DNA from: Sinonovacula constricta
Taxonomy: Eukaryota; Mollusca; Bivalvia; Cardiida; Solecurtidae
Length of the DNA: 64,000 nucleotides
Assembly (NCBI GenBank): GCA_007844125.1
Contig: CM017564.1
Span: 28,001,158-28,065,157, forward strand
Direction of reading: 5' to 3'
Part shown: positions 13,736 to 25,150 of the stretch, one piece after another
Layout of the letters: every line of letters begins with the position of its first letter
Numbering within the stretch: position 1 is the first letter of the stretch
Translations under genes and position numbers: made by a program
Notes under the pieces: generated by a model
Database searches by the model: none
The model's input: the letters and a program-made list of their open reading frames with translations, nothing else
Told to the model about the DNA's origin: nothing

Positions 13736-13926
13736 CCTGTGGCCAAAGTCGAAGATTTTCACTTTCAAAGTGAGAGATTTGTTATTTTCATATAAACAAA
13801 GAAGGAAATTATCTGATTCCAAGTAAGGATATTTCTGAAAATGTGTAAAACACCTCTTATTTTCAAACAATTTTGAACCTTAAAAGTGGGAGTCCCTCTC
13901 CCAAAAGTGGGAGATTTCACATGTAT
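13736..13926 (+). repeat. Dispersed repeat G (AAGTGGGAG family)
   Basis: Shares CTTTTCCTGTGGCCAAAG, ATTTTCATATAAACAAAGAA, GAAAATGTGTAAAACACCTC and the closing AAAAGTGGGAGATTTCACAT with copies at 61925-62116 and 62205-62303, and in reverse at 53040-53216. The closing part has two short inverted GGGAG/CTCCC motifs. Confidence 0.75.
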
Positions 13927-14804
13927 GTACTTATTGCTTGAGCACTTTAAATGGGAGCTTAGCAGCCTCGAGTAAATGAAGATTATTATTCAGATTTCAC
14001 TACCACCAATTCTCACAGTAGGCTCACATATTTGTGGTTATTTCCTGCAGTAAATCAAGGGAGATAAACCACAGATAACAGGAAACATGTCAATCAAAGG
14101 ACCATAATTACTGTGTGACAGCAGTAAAAAATTGGTGATGCCAGAATTTTAATAAAAAGCCAAAGGTAAAATGTATTAGATAGTTTAAAAACCACAAGTG
14201 GTATAATACATTATGCCTAAGCATTCTAAGTGTGTATTGATATGGCTTAAAGATGGTATCCGATAGTTTACCGATAGATAGTTTCCATGAGAATGTCATA
14301 GGCACTTATAAGACAGTTAAAGGCAGCCATCTTTGAAGGTACAAGCTAATGCAGGCCGAACTCTGGAAATATGTGCTGTATTAAACTCACCACTGTGTTG
14401 TTATTTTTCAGTCTATTTTACTGAATTTTATATCAAATGAAGTATTTTAAATAGCAAAACTATATTTTGATAGTTTAAAAGGTGAAAAAAATACAACCAA
14501 AAAAGATCCACTGTTCATTTTGTTAAAGGATGAGCCAACAATTTTATTTATTTATGTGTATTAATTCTTTGTGCATTTATAAATTTTGAAAATATTGTGT
14601 TAAAAAAATATGAATTTCAAGAGCTTTTCAATGGTGTATAGTTTTTAATTTTTGGACCACAAATGAAGAAATTACAAGAAATTAAAATTTACACTTTTAT
14701 AAAAAGTCATCGTAAAATCCCTTGAAGTAATCCATCAAGGATGGCTGCCAGGATAAGGGATCTTCATGGATGTTGAAACTATCTATATCAATGAGGTACA
14801 TTGG

Positions 14805-15180
14805 TGAAATGGAAATTGTCTCCCTTGTTAGTTAATATCCGAGGTATTCCAAACAGTAGGTAGGTTCTTGTAGTTAAAATTCTTGGACTTAAATGCCTGT
14901 TCTTTTGTAGATATTGCAATAACAAACAGTGAATTTCTTACTTTTGCATAAATATAAGCTCAAAATTAATTTAAATACTTATAGAGGTATGTTATTAAAA
15001 AAAGAAAATGGACATGTTTATTGATGATGGTTAAGCTGGGTATCAAAAGGAAGGCAGAAAAGTCAATATACACTCCAAAGAGCACAAGCATAAAAACCGA
15101 GTAAAACAAATAAAAGGACCTACTTGCATTTAGGGATTATTCAGGGGAGACTATTCATTAATGTCTCTCATTGCATGTAA
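14805..15180 (+). repeat. Dispersed repeat H, uninterrupted copy
   Basis: Reverse-complement match to 38376-39775, where the mariner element sits in the middle. Shared words include GGAAATTGTCTCCCTTGTTA, TTACTTTTGCATAAATATAA, ACCGAGTAAAACAAATAAAA and GCATTTAGGGATTATTCA. This copy shows the empty mariner target site GCATAAATATAAGC near 14945-14960. Confidence 0.85.
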
Positions 15181-15652
15181 CAATATTTATTTCCTCTGTG
15201 TGGGAGAATTTAGACATTATTTCTGCATAAACCTATGATTAAATCTAAGTTAAGACAATTTTAAATGCTACCTATATTGTAAGACAGTACAAATTGCAAA
15301 AAAAAATCACTCTATATGTTTATTCTTTCCAAATCTATAAATAATTGCTATGGTGATCTTGGCTAAAAATAGACATCGATGTATGAGCTGACTACCCGGA
15401 TAATGATATAAAGTGATTTAAAAAGTAACTTGTCACGTGGTTTCTTATTTTAAAAATAGCTTCTTAGTTTAAAAAAAGTTATCTCTGGAGCGTGGCTCAT
15501 ATTTGAAATGATGATTGAGGAATTATGCTTCACTGTTTACACAGATCTATGGCATCAACGAACAACATTTAAAGGACTTTTTCAGACAACAAGGACTTAT
15601 TTGGTTATTTAACAAAAAATATTTGGTCCAAACTGTCAGTATACTGCCTCTA
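15172..15652 (-). mobile_element. MITE family T, minus orientation, end degraded
   Basis: On the minus strand it reads from a CAGTTTGGACCAAAT end (15650) through GAGCCACGCTCCAGAGATA and AGACATCGATGTC-like words to the right half near 15172. The terminal GGTGGTATC is damaged at both ends. It lies head to head with the copy at 15765-16262. Confidence 0.75.
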
Positions 15653-15764
15653 AGCAAATAATGTAAATCTGAATCAGCCCACTGACCAGCATGTTGGCTG
15701 ACAGGACAGGATCTGCATCAGACCTGCTGAGTGTCTAGTAACATGTACGTGCATCTTCCAAGTC

Positions 15765-16262
15765 TTAAAGGTGGTGTTTGACAGTTTGGTCCAATTTTTT
15801 TCCCTCAAATAACTAAATAAGTCCTTGTTACCTGAAAAGGTCTTGCAAAATGCGGTTCATTGATGCCAAAGATCTGTGTGGAACAGTAAATGATAAATCC
15901 CCAACTAGTCATTGCAAACAGGTGTTTCCTATCTGAGCCACGCTGCAGAGATAGCTATTTCTAAACTTAGAAAACCATGTGACCACTTACTTTTATACAG
16001 ACGTCCTGTTAATCTGCTCTGACGTCGATATCTATTTTTCGCAGAGACCATTTTAGCTCTTTTCGTAGAGTTGGATAGATTGAACAGTAAGAGCAATTTT
16101 TCATGCTTATTACAGTCTAATACTAAAGTTAAGTGTTCAAATTGGTTTTTATAACAATTAAAGTATGGGTTTATGCGAAAAGTTTGACCAAATTCCCTAA
16201 AGCGGTGGATAGATATTGGTACACGTATTTAATATAGGCAAACTGTAGAATACCACCATTAA
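15765..16262 (+). mobile_element. MITE family T, full length, 498 bp, TTAA at both ends
   Basis: Left end TTAAAGGTGGTGTTTGACAG, right end CTGTAGAATACCACCATTAA. The ends are an imperfect terminal inverted repeat (consensus AGGTGGTATC-GACAGTTTG) lying inside TTAA on both sides. A TTAA target duplication is typical of piggyBac and Kolobok DNA transposons; which one is not decided here. No coding capacity, so it is non-autonomous. Confidence 0.85.
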
Positions 16263-16269
16263 AGTAAGA

Positions 16270-17214
16270 AGACGGCCAAGAATTTTAAGAATTGTTTAAA
16301 CAAAATGTAGAATGGAAGGGTTTAGGCCTGAATGAATCATTAAGCCTGCAACATATGCCCACACAGTAGCCTGATAGTGGAAAGTCAATGGGACAATTTC
16401 ATGTTCAGCTTCAATGGACTCTGTCAAATAATGTCACTGGTTTTCAACTATAATCTTATAAGATTACTTCAGTAATCAATAAAATAAATGTAGAGAGTAT
16501 CCCCTTAAATAAATAAACATATTTCTACAAAATGCACCGAATGCAACTTTTGCCATTGTCAGGAGAATTTTAGATAGAAGGAGTAAAATTGTATAAACAC
16601 ATGCAGAATATTGTGTCTTTTCCTTAAATTGCCTGAATAAAATCTTTTTATATTATTTAGTGATTCTCATTTTAGAGAAACGGTGGCAGATTTGTTTTAA
16701 TTCCTCTCAAAGCTTAACACAACATGAACTACCATGTAATTATTAAAAGATTCTTGGTTAAACAACATTGCCAAATACAGCCATTAATGTTTAAATTTGT
16801 ACTAAACTAGCAATTAACCTTAGACAATCACTGCATTTGGAAATAACACTATTTTTATTCTCATGATTAATTCAACACAAAGTGTGCACACTTTAAGGAG
16901 AAAACAGTGAAAGTAAAGATCAAATGAAAACAGTATTATCACTGCCTTAATTAGACAGAAGATAACAGTTACCATTCAAACTTGTCTAAACCATGCATAA
17001 TTGGCATAGTAGACATCCAATTAGCACCAAGTAAGGTCACCCTGACCTCTACTTCAGTCAGTAGTAAATTAAGGAAATCATGAATAATTGAACGGTTTAT
17101 GGAAATGACCATAAAAATCTGTCACCTTATTAACACATTGACAGGTGCCAAAAGTCCCTGAGTCAAGTCAGAATTTGGTTGCAGGCAGACACTTTATTCC
17201 ACGAAATGTCAGCC
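16270..17214. other. Intronic sequence, nothing recognised
   Basis: AT-rich with no ORF or repeat that I could support. Confidence 0.5.
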
Positions 17215-17299
17215 AGTGTCTTCATGGGGTTGTGATGATCTGTCTGCCCTTTTATATAGCATAAGGGCAGACAGATCATCACAACCCCATGAAGACACT
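17215..17299. repeat. Perfect 37-bp inverted repeat with 11-nt loop
   Basis: The left arm 17215-17251 (AGTGTCTTCATGG...CTGCCCTT) is the exact reverse complement of the right arm 17263-17299. The spacer is TTATATAGCAT. Perfect pairing over 37 bp implies a young inverted duplication, a hairpin-forming RNA precursor, or an assembly fold-back. There is no sign of TIR-type target duplication around it. Confidence 0.95.
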
Positions 17300-17389
17300 T
17301 ATCATATATATGATGAAAATAAGGCCTGAGAGAAATGGCTTTTCATACCCTTATATAACTTCTAACCTTCTAAAATGGCCCATTTTTTT

Positions 17390-17645
17390 ATTTTTTTATT
17401 TTTTTTTGTGTTTTTTTTTTTCTTGCAACATGGCAAATAATATTAGAGCTGTTTCACACAACACTTGCGGGGGGGGTGACCATTGCCTGGAAATTTCTCT
17501 GACTTTGTAACTCTCCTGCCTGGAATTAATGTGGATTTGAGGATTTGTCATGGCAAGAACTTTCAAGTGGAAAGGTTTTCCACCGAACCTGCTGTGCAAT
17601 GTTGGTTCTCTCCAAACATTCATCTGGAGACCATTATTGTGTCAG
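17390..17645 (+). mobile_element. Possible diverged family III SINE
   Basis: After a T-rich stretch, the words GGAAAGGTTTTCCACC and CCAAACATTCATCTGGAG parallel the family III body (GGAAAACCTCCC, CCAGACATTTGTCTGG). The head is not recognisable. Confidence 0.35.
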
Positions 17646-17862
17646 AACAAATATTTATTAAAAAGGAAAAACAGAAAAATAAACAATGTGAATGTTGATA
17701 TGTTAATTCCAGCAGAGCTTTGAAGCTGGAATGCCTACACATAAGGACAGCTTTTAGTAAAGTAACAATTTTATACATGTGCAAACAGACCTAATCAAAT
17801 CAATAATAAGAAGATATGACAAAGTCCTATGAGCATTGAAACATATACCAAAATTTGAGGGA

Positions 17863-18056
17863 TTGGGATTTGCATTTTTGCCAATACTGTGCAACAACAT
17901 TTCTATCATTATAGCACAGGGGCACTTATGACGTGTCAAGCATAATGCTGTCCCCTTAGCCCCGAGCTTTAGGAGGGAAGCCACTACTACCAACTTTAAA
18001 ATCTTTGGTTTGACCCGGCCAGGGTTTGAACCCGCGACCTCCCCATCCGCAAGCCC
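17863..18056 (-). mobile_element. tRNA-derived SINE, family II, 5'-truncated
   Basis: The minus reading carries B box GGGTTCAAACCCTGG, then the body (AAAGCTCGGGGCTAAGGGGA) and the tail end at CCAATCCC. The A-box half of the tRNA head is absent. Same family as 41426-41665 and 57313-57580. Confidence 0.8.
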
Positions 18057-18059
18057 AAA

Positions 18060-19330
18060 ATATGAAAAGACACAGGTCAAAGGTATTCACATGCAAGCTA
18101 AATGTTTAACGTAAGAACAGATCTGTGATGATTCATTTAACAAAAAGTGCAAACTCAACAGTTACCATCCTTGAAAAAATTTCAAGTCGATAATATGGAC
18201 CTGAGGTGCTGATACCGGTTTTACAGAACCCTAACCTTGCACTTCCTGAGGGGTGTCTCAAAAGCAAGCAATAGAAAAAAATTGAAAAAAAAAATGTCCA
18301 AGCGCTGATGTTTTCTTAGATAAGTGGTGACATCATTAAAAGAAAGTAGTTACATAATTGAAAAAATAATGTTTACATGATATTAAGAACAGAGAGACAG
18401 AAAAGTATTATTCCTGTTAGAAGAACTATACAGAATTGTTGATTGTAAATGAAATTAAATTTATGAATCACGACAAAAGTTGACCAGATAAAAAGTGTAA
18501 ATTGTTGCACATCATATTCATGTGTAGATGCAATTGAGAAACCAAAGTCCAATGTCCATCAATGGGAAAATATATGTAACAATTCTTATAGGATGAGTTA
18601 AATGACAACATAGATTACATTTTCATTTTACACCATAACCTGCAAGTCAACATAATTGAAAGAAAAAATTGAGTATAGCAATTTTAGTATTCATTATTGT
18701 TAATGAGATGGAATCCTTGTTATCAATTAAAAAAGTAAATAGGCTAGCTTAGAATAAAAAAACAAGAACTAATAAATGTTGTTACTGAAAACAGGATCTA
18801 TATAATACATGCTTCAGTCAATTTACTTGCAATCATATCTAGCCTGATGCTGTTTAGTGCAACATATAACAAAAGTGCTCAATCCACTATTTTGGCTAAA
18901 ATTGGGATGGAACAAAATATGAAAACTTAAACCCTTTGTCTGTTTAGCATACACTGGTCAGGATTATACAAATAGTATAGATCCAGATCAGTCAGATCCC
19001 TTTGGAAGCTGTCTGACTAGAATCAGGAATATTTGCTATTAAGTCAGTTAAGCAATATATCTCGTTTCTTGTGCCCTTGGCATGTAGTTATAAACAAATT
19101 ATATTAAGGTCTTGAATTACTAATAAATTTAGAATGATGCAGGGTTTATCTGGAATGATAACCTCTGCTACACACACAGCCCCATCTGAAAGATGAGATG
19201 ATTATTTTTTTTTTAAATTCAGATCAGCACTTCCTGCCTACGGACTATCTCCAGGATAACATCTCCAGAAAAACATGTTTGTTCTAAGTGAAGCACTATC
19301 ATAATTAAAATCCACCTCGCAAAAGTCAAT
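18060..19330. other. Intronic sequence with one dispersed repeat D copy
   Basis: A minus-orientation repeat D copy lies near 18945-19025 (ATAGATCCAGATCAGTCAGA). Otherwise nothing recognised. Confidence 0.4.
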
Positions 19331-19480
19331 TCAGCAGATAGTTGGATCACCTCTTCTCTTATCCTTCAAACATTTCTCAAAATCGGCAGCTGTCATAATC
19401 TCCTTGGCAACAGTTTTACATAAACTTGGATACTTCAAAAGTTGTGTCACTCTTGGATCTTGGAGTATTATGAAATAATC
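19331..19480 (-). pseudogene. Coding-like 49-residue fragment, unidentified
   Basis: The minus frame reads DYFIILQDPRVTQLLKYPSL and continues CKTVAKEIMTAADFEKCLKD, then about nine residues to a TGA at 19331-19333. The composition is protein-like (charged, few rare residues), unlike the chance frames nearby. An in-frame TGA lies directly upstream (19481-19483). The pyrimidine-rich CCTTCTCAG there looks like a splice acceptor, but using it exactly would include that stop; an AG three bases into the frame could be used instead. About 115 bp after the stop is a 9-A run on this strand. The pattern QDP..-LL..P recalls STI1-type DP domains only loosely. It is not part of Caskin as I know it. It could be a retrocopy fragment, a last exon of a nested gene, or chance. 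Confidence 0.3.
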
Positions 19481-19619
19481 TCACTGAGAAGGCATTAAAT
19501 ATCTGATAGGAGATCATGATCATTTCCTAAGAAATGACCAAATTATGTGACCATATAACCAAACTACCATAATAAACTGATCTGCTTAGAGGCAGAAAAA
19601 TGCAATATTATTAGTGAAG

Positions 19620-19933
19620 TTTGTTTGTTTATTGGGTTTATCATCCTACAAACAGTATTTCAGTTATCTGGGGATGGTGTCTACTTGAAGGAGATATAGT
19701 GCTGCCTTTACTGTGTATAGCATGCCATGAACACCTGTCATGCTACCATACCCAGTCACATTATCCTGACACCGTAGTAGTGTAGTGGAACTACTCTCAT
19801 ATTTGCCTGAGCATTAGCAAGGGAGCAATACCACTAACTTTTGTAAGGAATTAAGCATGTGGCCGTCCAGGATCAAACCGGGGGCCTCCGTACCTGGAGC
19901 TGATGCTCTACCTACTGCGCTATCAAGTCTGGT
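19620..19933 (-). mobile_element. tRNA-derived SINE, family I, full length
   Basis: Minus reading: head CCAGACTTGATAGCGCAGTA with A box, TAGAGCATCAGCTCCAGGTA, B box GGTTTGATCCTGG. The body has GTGTCAGGATAATGTGACTG and CAGATAACTGAAATACTGTT. It ends CCCAATAAACAAACAAA. This tail (GATAAACCCAATAAACAAA) is shared by all family I copies in the window. Confidence 0.88.
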
Positions 19934-20784
19934 GACCAACAATTGCATAACTCGCCTTTCATTGGTTGGACTTCATACTTAACATGCAACATTTGTTCAC
20001 AAACATAACTAGTTCTTTGTTCTTGGTTTGCAACTGCATTCTAGTGCTACAGACTAAACATGAAAAAGTGCAGATACTGATCAGACAGCAGTGCAAAAAT
20101 AGTCCCCGAGGAAAAAATTTAAACAGCAACCCCAGTCTGCAACAAGGTCAGTACTATATGTTGTGTCAGATCAGTGCCAGGTGCCTGAAATCCTGTACCA
20201 GACTGGTTGGCCATCTATCATCCAGCCAAGAACTGATAAGCCTGACCTACCTCTAGACCTACCTCTACTATCTCCCTACCTCCTTAACCACCTGTAACTA
20301 TAAGCCGGATCATTAAGCACCACTACAACTTCTGACTGCAGGATGAATTTGTTTTGAGTTTGTTCACCATTGTCCTTGCCAATTGGTACAAGCAAGCCTC
20401 TAATAACCAGTGATTCCCATTTGCAAAAGCAAAGAAAAGTTATCTCCCTTGTATGTAGTTTTTTTTTAGGTACTTTATATAAAAAATAATCCGTCCATTT
20501 TTAGCTTACACATTTCATGATATGCTTGAGAAATTTTCCTCATTCTAATTTCATTCAAGTACAAAAGTTTATGTGCATGTTGCAGATGAGACATTTTAAA
20601 AAGCGTTAAAAAGTGGAGAAATCATATCTTTTCTTACATAACTATATAGCAAACGCCTACCCTCAAGGAAGGTAAAACTGAATAATGTTTCTTAAGAAAT
20701 AAAGAGGGAATATTGATTCAGTTTTTGTTTTGTTTTTTAGTCAAAATGTGTGTTCCTTGATAAACTTGTCTCATTGCATTACAG

Positions 20785-21695
20785 CCCATACATCATCCAC
20801 CTGCAGTTCTACAATTCCATTTGACATACCTCATCTACTCACAGTCCCACAATTCCATTTGACATACCACACCTACTCACAGTCCCACAATCCCATTTGA
20901 CATACCACACCTACTCAACAGTCCCACAATCCCATTTGACATACCACATCTACTCACAGTCCCACAATCCCATTTGACATACCTCATCTACTCACAGTCC
21001 CACAATTCCATTTGACATACCACACCTACTCAACAGTCCCACAATCCCATTTGACATACCACATCTACCTGCAGGTCTACAATCCCATTTGACATACCAC
21101 ATCTACCTGCAGGTCTACAATCCCATTTGACATACCTCATCTACTCACAGTCCCACAATCCCATTTGACATACCTCATCTACTCACAGTCCCACAATTCC
21201 ATTTGACATACCACATCTACTCACAGTCCCACAATTCCATTTGACATACCACACCTACTCAACAGTCCCACAATTCCATTTGACATACCACACCTACTCA
21301 ACAGTCCCACAATCCCATTTGACATACCACACCTACTCAACAGTCCCACAATCCCATTTGACATATCACACCTACTCAATGGTCCCACAATCCCATTCGA
21401 CATACCACACCTACTCAACAGTCCCATTATCCTATTTGACATACCACACCTACTCATCAGTCCCACAATCCTATTTGACATACCACACTTACTCAACAGT
21501 CCCACAATTCCATTTGACATACCACACCTACTCAACAGTCCCACAATCCTATTTGACATACCACACTTACTCAACAGTCCCACAATTCCATTTGACATAC
21601 CACACCTACTCATCAGTCCCACAATTCCATTTGACATACCACACCTACTCAACAGTCCCATTATCCTATTTGACATACCACACCAACCATGCATA
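20785..21695. repeat. 39-bp minisatellite, about 23 copies
   Basis: Unit has CATTTGACATACCACACCTA, then CTCAACAGTCCCACAATCC. Because 39 is divisible by three and the unit lacks stops in one frame per strand, both strands show open repeats of 13 residues (TYHTYSTVPQSHL on plus, SNGIVGLLSRCGM on minus). There is no start, splice or composition evidence for translation. Confidence 0.95.
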
Positions 21696-21699
21696 ATAC

Positions 21700-22604
21700 C
21701 ATCACAGGCATGACAGATCACATAATACCACCCAGCACTCTCAGAGTAGGTCTGGAAACTTACTGACCAGAACAAGATGAACATTAATGGACCATGTACT
21801 TTATTACACTATTACAATGACAATGTTTTACACACAGAAAGGCTAACAAATCTGAGTGTTTGTCCATAAGAGTTTAGTCTATACTTGCAATGCAAGAATA
21901 ACCATTTAGTCAGCAAATTATTGGTGAATATCTTTATTACAAATAGAAAAAAAAACACTATCATACTTTAAGGTAAAAAGCCAATTTTTATAATATTGTT
22001 ACAAAATAATGCTCAATAAGATACATCCATTTAAAAATTTTCAAGTACTGGTAAAGGGAGATTACTTATGCACAACAAACAAGAATTTAAGCACTTATCA
22101 CTTCCCTTTTTCAGTGATACATATTAACACGTGGAGGAAATAGAAAGTGTTTATATATGTTATAATGAATACTTGAATGATGACAAGATTCTTGTTCATT
22201 TATTGCTGTATTGTTGCAGTTGACTGTATTACCCCCATGTCGTAAAAAAAAACAACCTCAAAGACTTGCAACACTTGCATAGGTTTTAATCTGGCTGGGT
22301 GGTGAGGGTGGGTGGATGCTGCCTTACCTTTCTCCTTTTTTATATATTGGATATTGACAGGGATGTTGTATTGGCCAATAAATACAATTACCAACAAACA
22401 GGTTTGAATGTGGGTTGCAAAATATAATTAAAAAAACAACGTAATAATTAAAATAACTTCATGTGAAAAAGTAGACGCTTAGATTTGCTTGCTTGGAGAT
22501 AAGGGTAAAACATCCATCATAGCTCCCACCTACATAGCCCTACAACAAGGGATGTAACTCCATATTAACTCCACTATCTTTGACAGACAAGTTATGTCCC
22601 TTAC
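21700..22604. other. Intron sequence next to the exon, nothing recognised
   Basis: AT-rich; the donor at 22604 belongs to the ankyrin 4/5 exon. Confidence 0.5.
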
Positions 22605-22732
22605 CTGATTATGTCACTGTGACCATTCTTGGCAGCCAGGTGTATACAGGTAGACTTGTTGTCAGACATGTCACTTGGACTCTCGACCAGCAGCGGGGAA
22701 CACAAGTTACTCCTCAACAACAGGTCTACCAC
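22605..22732 (-). CDS. CASKIN: Caskin internal exon, ankyrin repeats 4-5
   Basis: A 128-bp exon with acceptor TATTGCAG before 22732 and donor GTAAGG from 22604. It holds 42 codons plus two bases (AG) of a split codon, so the next intron is phase 2. The peptide starts [15 protein letters not shown] and contains [16 protein letters not shown], the helix pair of ankyrin repeat 5. Between the two repeats is an insertion ([12 protein letters not shown]) in the place where vertebrate Caskins also have an extended loop, which is a strong family signature. The split codon most likely encodes Arg, as in the family. The expected continuation (repeats 5-6, with a TALHEAA-type helix) was looked for by eye on the minus strand down to position 1 and not seen. 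The next intron therefore probably exceeds 22.6 kb. Confidence 0.92.
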
Positions 22733-23185
22733 CTGCAATAAAGCCACAAAATAACTTCAAAATAATCTAACTATATTGTAATATTCAAGCCAATCCAAAG
22801 GAATATGACCTGCTTCCTTTTCTCATAGTTTTTTTCCAAATAAGTAACAATAAAATATTTGTTATTCAACAACTGTAAGGGACTAAAATATTTCAGACCA
22901 AAGGTTCTGACACTATTCTAGATTTATGTTTCACTAAAAACTGTTTGAAGTTATACCTAGACATTTTGCTATGCTATGGGGAAATCAGATAAAAAGAGAA
23001 AGTTTATAAAATACATTCTTCAAGAGAAAAATATTACATATCTAGAACTGTTAACCAACAGCAAACTAGTACTGCCTACCTGCTCCCTGTTTTAAAATCT
23101 TGTCCTTATGTCAATGTCTAAATATAGTCCAATATATTACAAATAAGACAGGGCAAAACTGTACATGGGCAGACAGACAAACAAA

Positions 23186-23235
23186 CAGCAGTGGATGGAT
23201 GGATGGATTGATGGATGGATGGATGGATAGATGGG
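23186..23235. repeat. GGAT tetranucleotide microsatellite
   Basis: About 11 copies of GGAT/TGGA between 23186 and 23235, immediately before a SINE fragment. Confidence 0.9.
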
Positions 23236-23242
23236 GAGACAG

Positions 23243-23333
23243 GTGGAAGGCCCCCACTGGGACTCGAACCCACTTGGTCAGGGGCTGAGGAATTACAAGT
23301 CTGCGACTAATAACCACTCAGTCAGGGTTCCCA
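23243..23333 (-). mobile_element. SINE family III head fragment
   Basis: The minus reading has CCCTGACTGAGTGGTTATTA (A-box region) and B box GGGTTCGAGTCCCAG. The body is missing, replaced by the GGAT microsatellite. Confidence 0.75.
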
Positions 23334-23805
23334 CAATAGATAGTACACGAACCTTTTTAGAAACCAGTGACTTCCCTCGTTTTGTTATTATTCAGTCCAC
23401 ACAGACAACACCAAACCGGTAAGTACCACAGTAAATGCACAATAAATACAGCTACTACTAAATACATCACAATCATGCAAAGTAACCAGAAGCCTAAGAA
23501 ACACAAGTAAATCGCTCTGTTCTCTAATACTAGCACATGAGTAACACATAATGAACATGTACACCTATTAGCCGCCAACCTTTAATTGATTAGCAATTTG
23601 TGAATTTGTCTCGGTACATATTCCCCCCAGCTTTTGAGATGAACAAAATCAAAGTATTCTAACTGTGACAAATGGATTATACAGTCAAGACCAACCAATT
23701 AGAATGCTACACTGCTAAAGTCCCTAAAGTCATTCTTTACCTCAATTCCATGTCTCAAATACTCAAAACCAAGCACGTTTAACAAATTAAATGTAAAACT
23801 ATCAT

Positions 23806-24410
23806 TTAAATTGGTATCTGACAGTTTAGACCAAATTTTTTTTTTTCTCATTTTACCAAATAAGTCATTGGTACCTGAAAAGGTCCTACAAAATGCTGTA
23901 ATTGGTGCCCTAAATCTGCGTGAACAGTGAAGCATAAATCTCCAGTCATCATTGCAAACAAGTATTTCCTATCTGAGCCATGCTGCAGAGATAGCTATTT
24001 TTAAACAAAAATCTGTGTCAACAGTGAAGCATAAATCTCCAGTCTTCATTGCAAACAAGTATTTCCTATCTGAGCCACGCTGCAGAGATAGCTATTTTAA
24101 AACTAAGAAAACCAAGCGACATCTTATGTTTGGGATCATGTTTTATCATCATTTGGGTAATTTAGCTCCGATGTTGATATCTATTTTTAGCAGAAATCAC
24201 TGTTATGATTATTTATAGATTTGGAAAGAAAGAACATTTAGAGTGATTTTTTCACAATTTCTACTGTCTAAAAATATAGAGTGTGTTCATAATCATAATT
24301 ACATAGACTAAAGTATGAGTCTATACTGAAACTATGCCAAATTCCCCCAAACAGTGGAAAGATATTGTTGCATCCATCTGATGAAGGCAAATGGCCAGAT
24401 ACCACCTTAA
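23806..24410 (+). mobile_element. MITE family T with internal ~97-bp duplication
   Basis: Left end TTAAATTGGTATCTGACAG, right end GATACCACCTTAA. A segment from 23912 (AAATCTGCGTGAACAGTGAA through GCAGAGATAGCTATTT) is repeated from 24009, offset 97 bp, accounting for its length of 605 bp against about 495 bp in other copies. Confidence 0.85.
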
Positions 24411-24799
24411 AGGCTAATGTGTTTTTAAAGTTTAAAAATCAAGTTTTATTATATTGTTTTTTATTTGATAGTGAACTAAAGAAAAGATATATATTATAAC
24501 TAGTTGTTCACTAGAAAACACTATCAGATGCTGTTATAAAATGATTCTAGAATAAACAAAAATTCCAGATTGTTTCAACAATTTATTCTATTAGGACAGC
24601 CCATGCATATGCATGTCCCAATCAAATGAATGTCTGGTGTATTTGATCTCATGAATATCAAAGGGAATGAATGCTAATGGGCAGGATTGTGTTTGAATGA
24701 TGTGCTGTGACACACCAAAAAATTTCAATAATACCTCAGTCATCAATGGTAATTAACTCAACGTATTGATGTTAATTTTGATTAACTCAGAAAAAACCC

Positions 24800-25150
24800 A
24801 TCTCAGTTGATGTTCGCCTAATCAACTCCAAACCATAGTATTGAAACTGATGTTTGTCCGATCAACTCCAAACTGTAGTACTGAAGTTGATGTTTGTCCG
24901 ATCAACTCCAAACTGTAGTACTGAAGTTGATGTTTGTCCGATCAACTCCAAACTGTAGTACTGAAGTTGATGTTTGTTGATCAACTCCACACTGTAGAAC
25001 TGAAGTTGATGTTTGTCCGATCAACTCCAAACTGTAGTACTGAAGTTGATGTTTGTCCGATCAACTGCAAACTGTAGTACTGAAGTTGAAGTTTGTCCGA
25101 TCAACTCCAAACTGTAGAACTGAAGTTGATGTTTGTCCGAACAACTCCAA
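24800..25150. repeat. 40-bp minisatellite, about 8 copies
   Basis: Unit: TCAACTCCAAACTGTAGTAC then TGAAGTTGATGTTTGTCCGA. Several units are identical. Confidence 0.95.

Larger units (their letters stand above)
1..22604 (-). other. Start of next Caskin intron, phase 2, more than 22.6 kb
   Basis: Begins with the donor GTAAGG at 22604 and continues out of the window. No ankyrin-6, SH3 or SAM exon was recognised by eye. Repeat arrays and MITEs occupy much of it. A small exon could have been missed. Confidence 0.7.

Noticed and set aside
14247..14290. Family T MITE end (TTAAAGATGGTATCCGATAG)
   Set aside because: Looks like one terminal repeat with TTAA, but no body or second end could be followed, so it was not annotated as an element.
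17754..18080. 108-codon minus frame
   Set aside because: Overlaps a family II SINE; no independent support.
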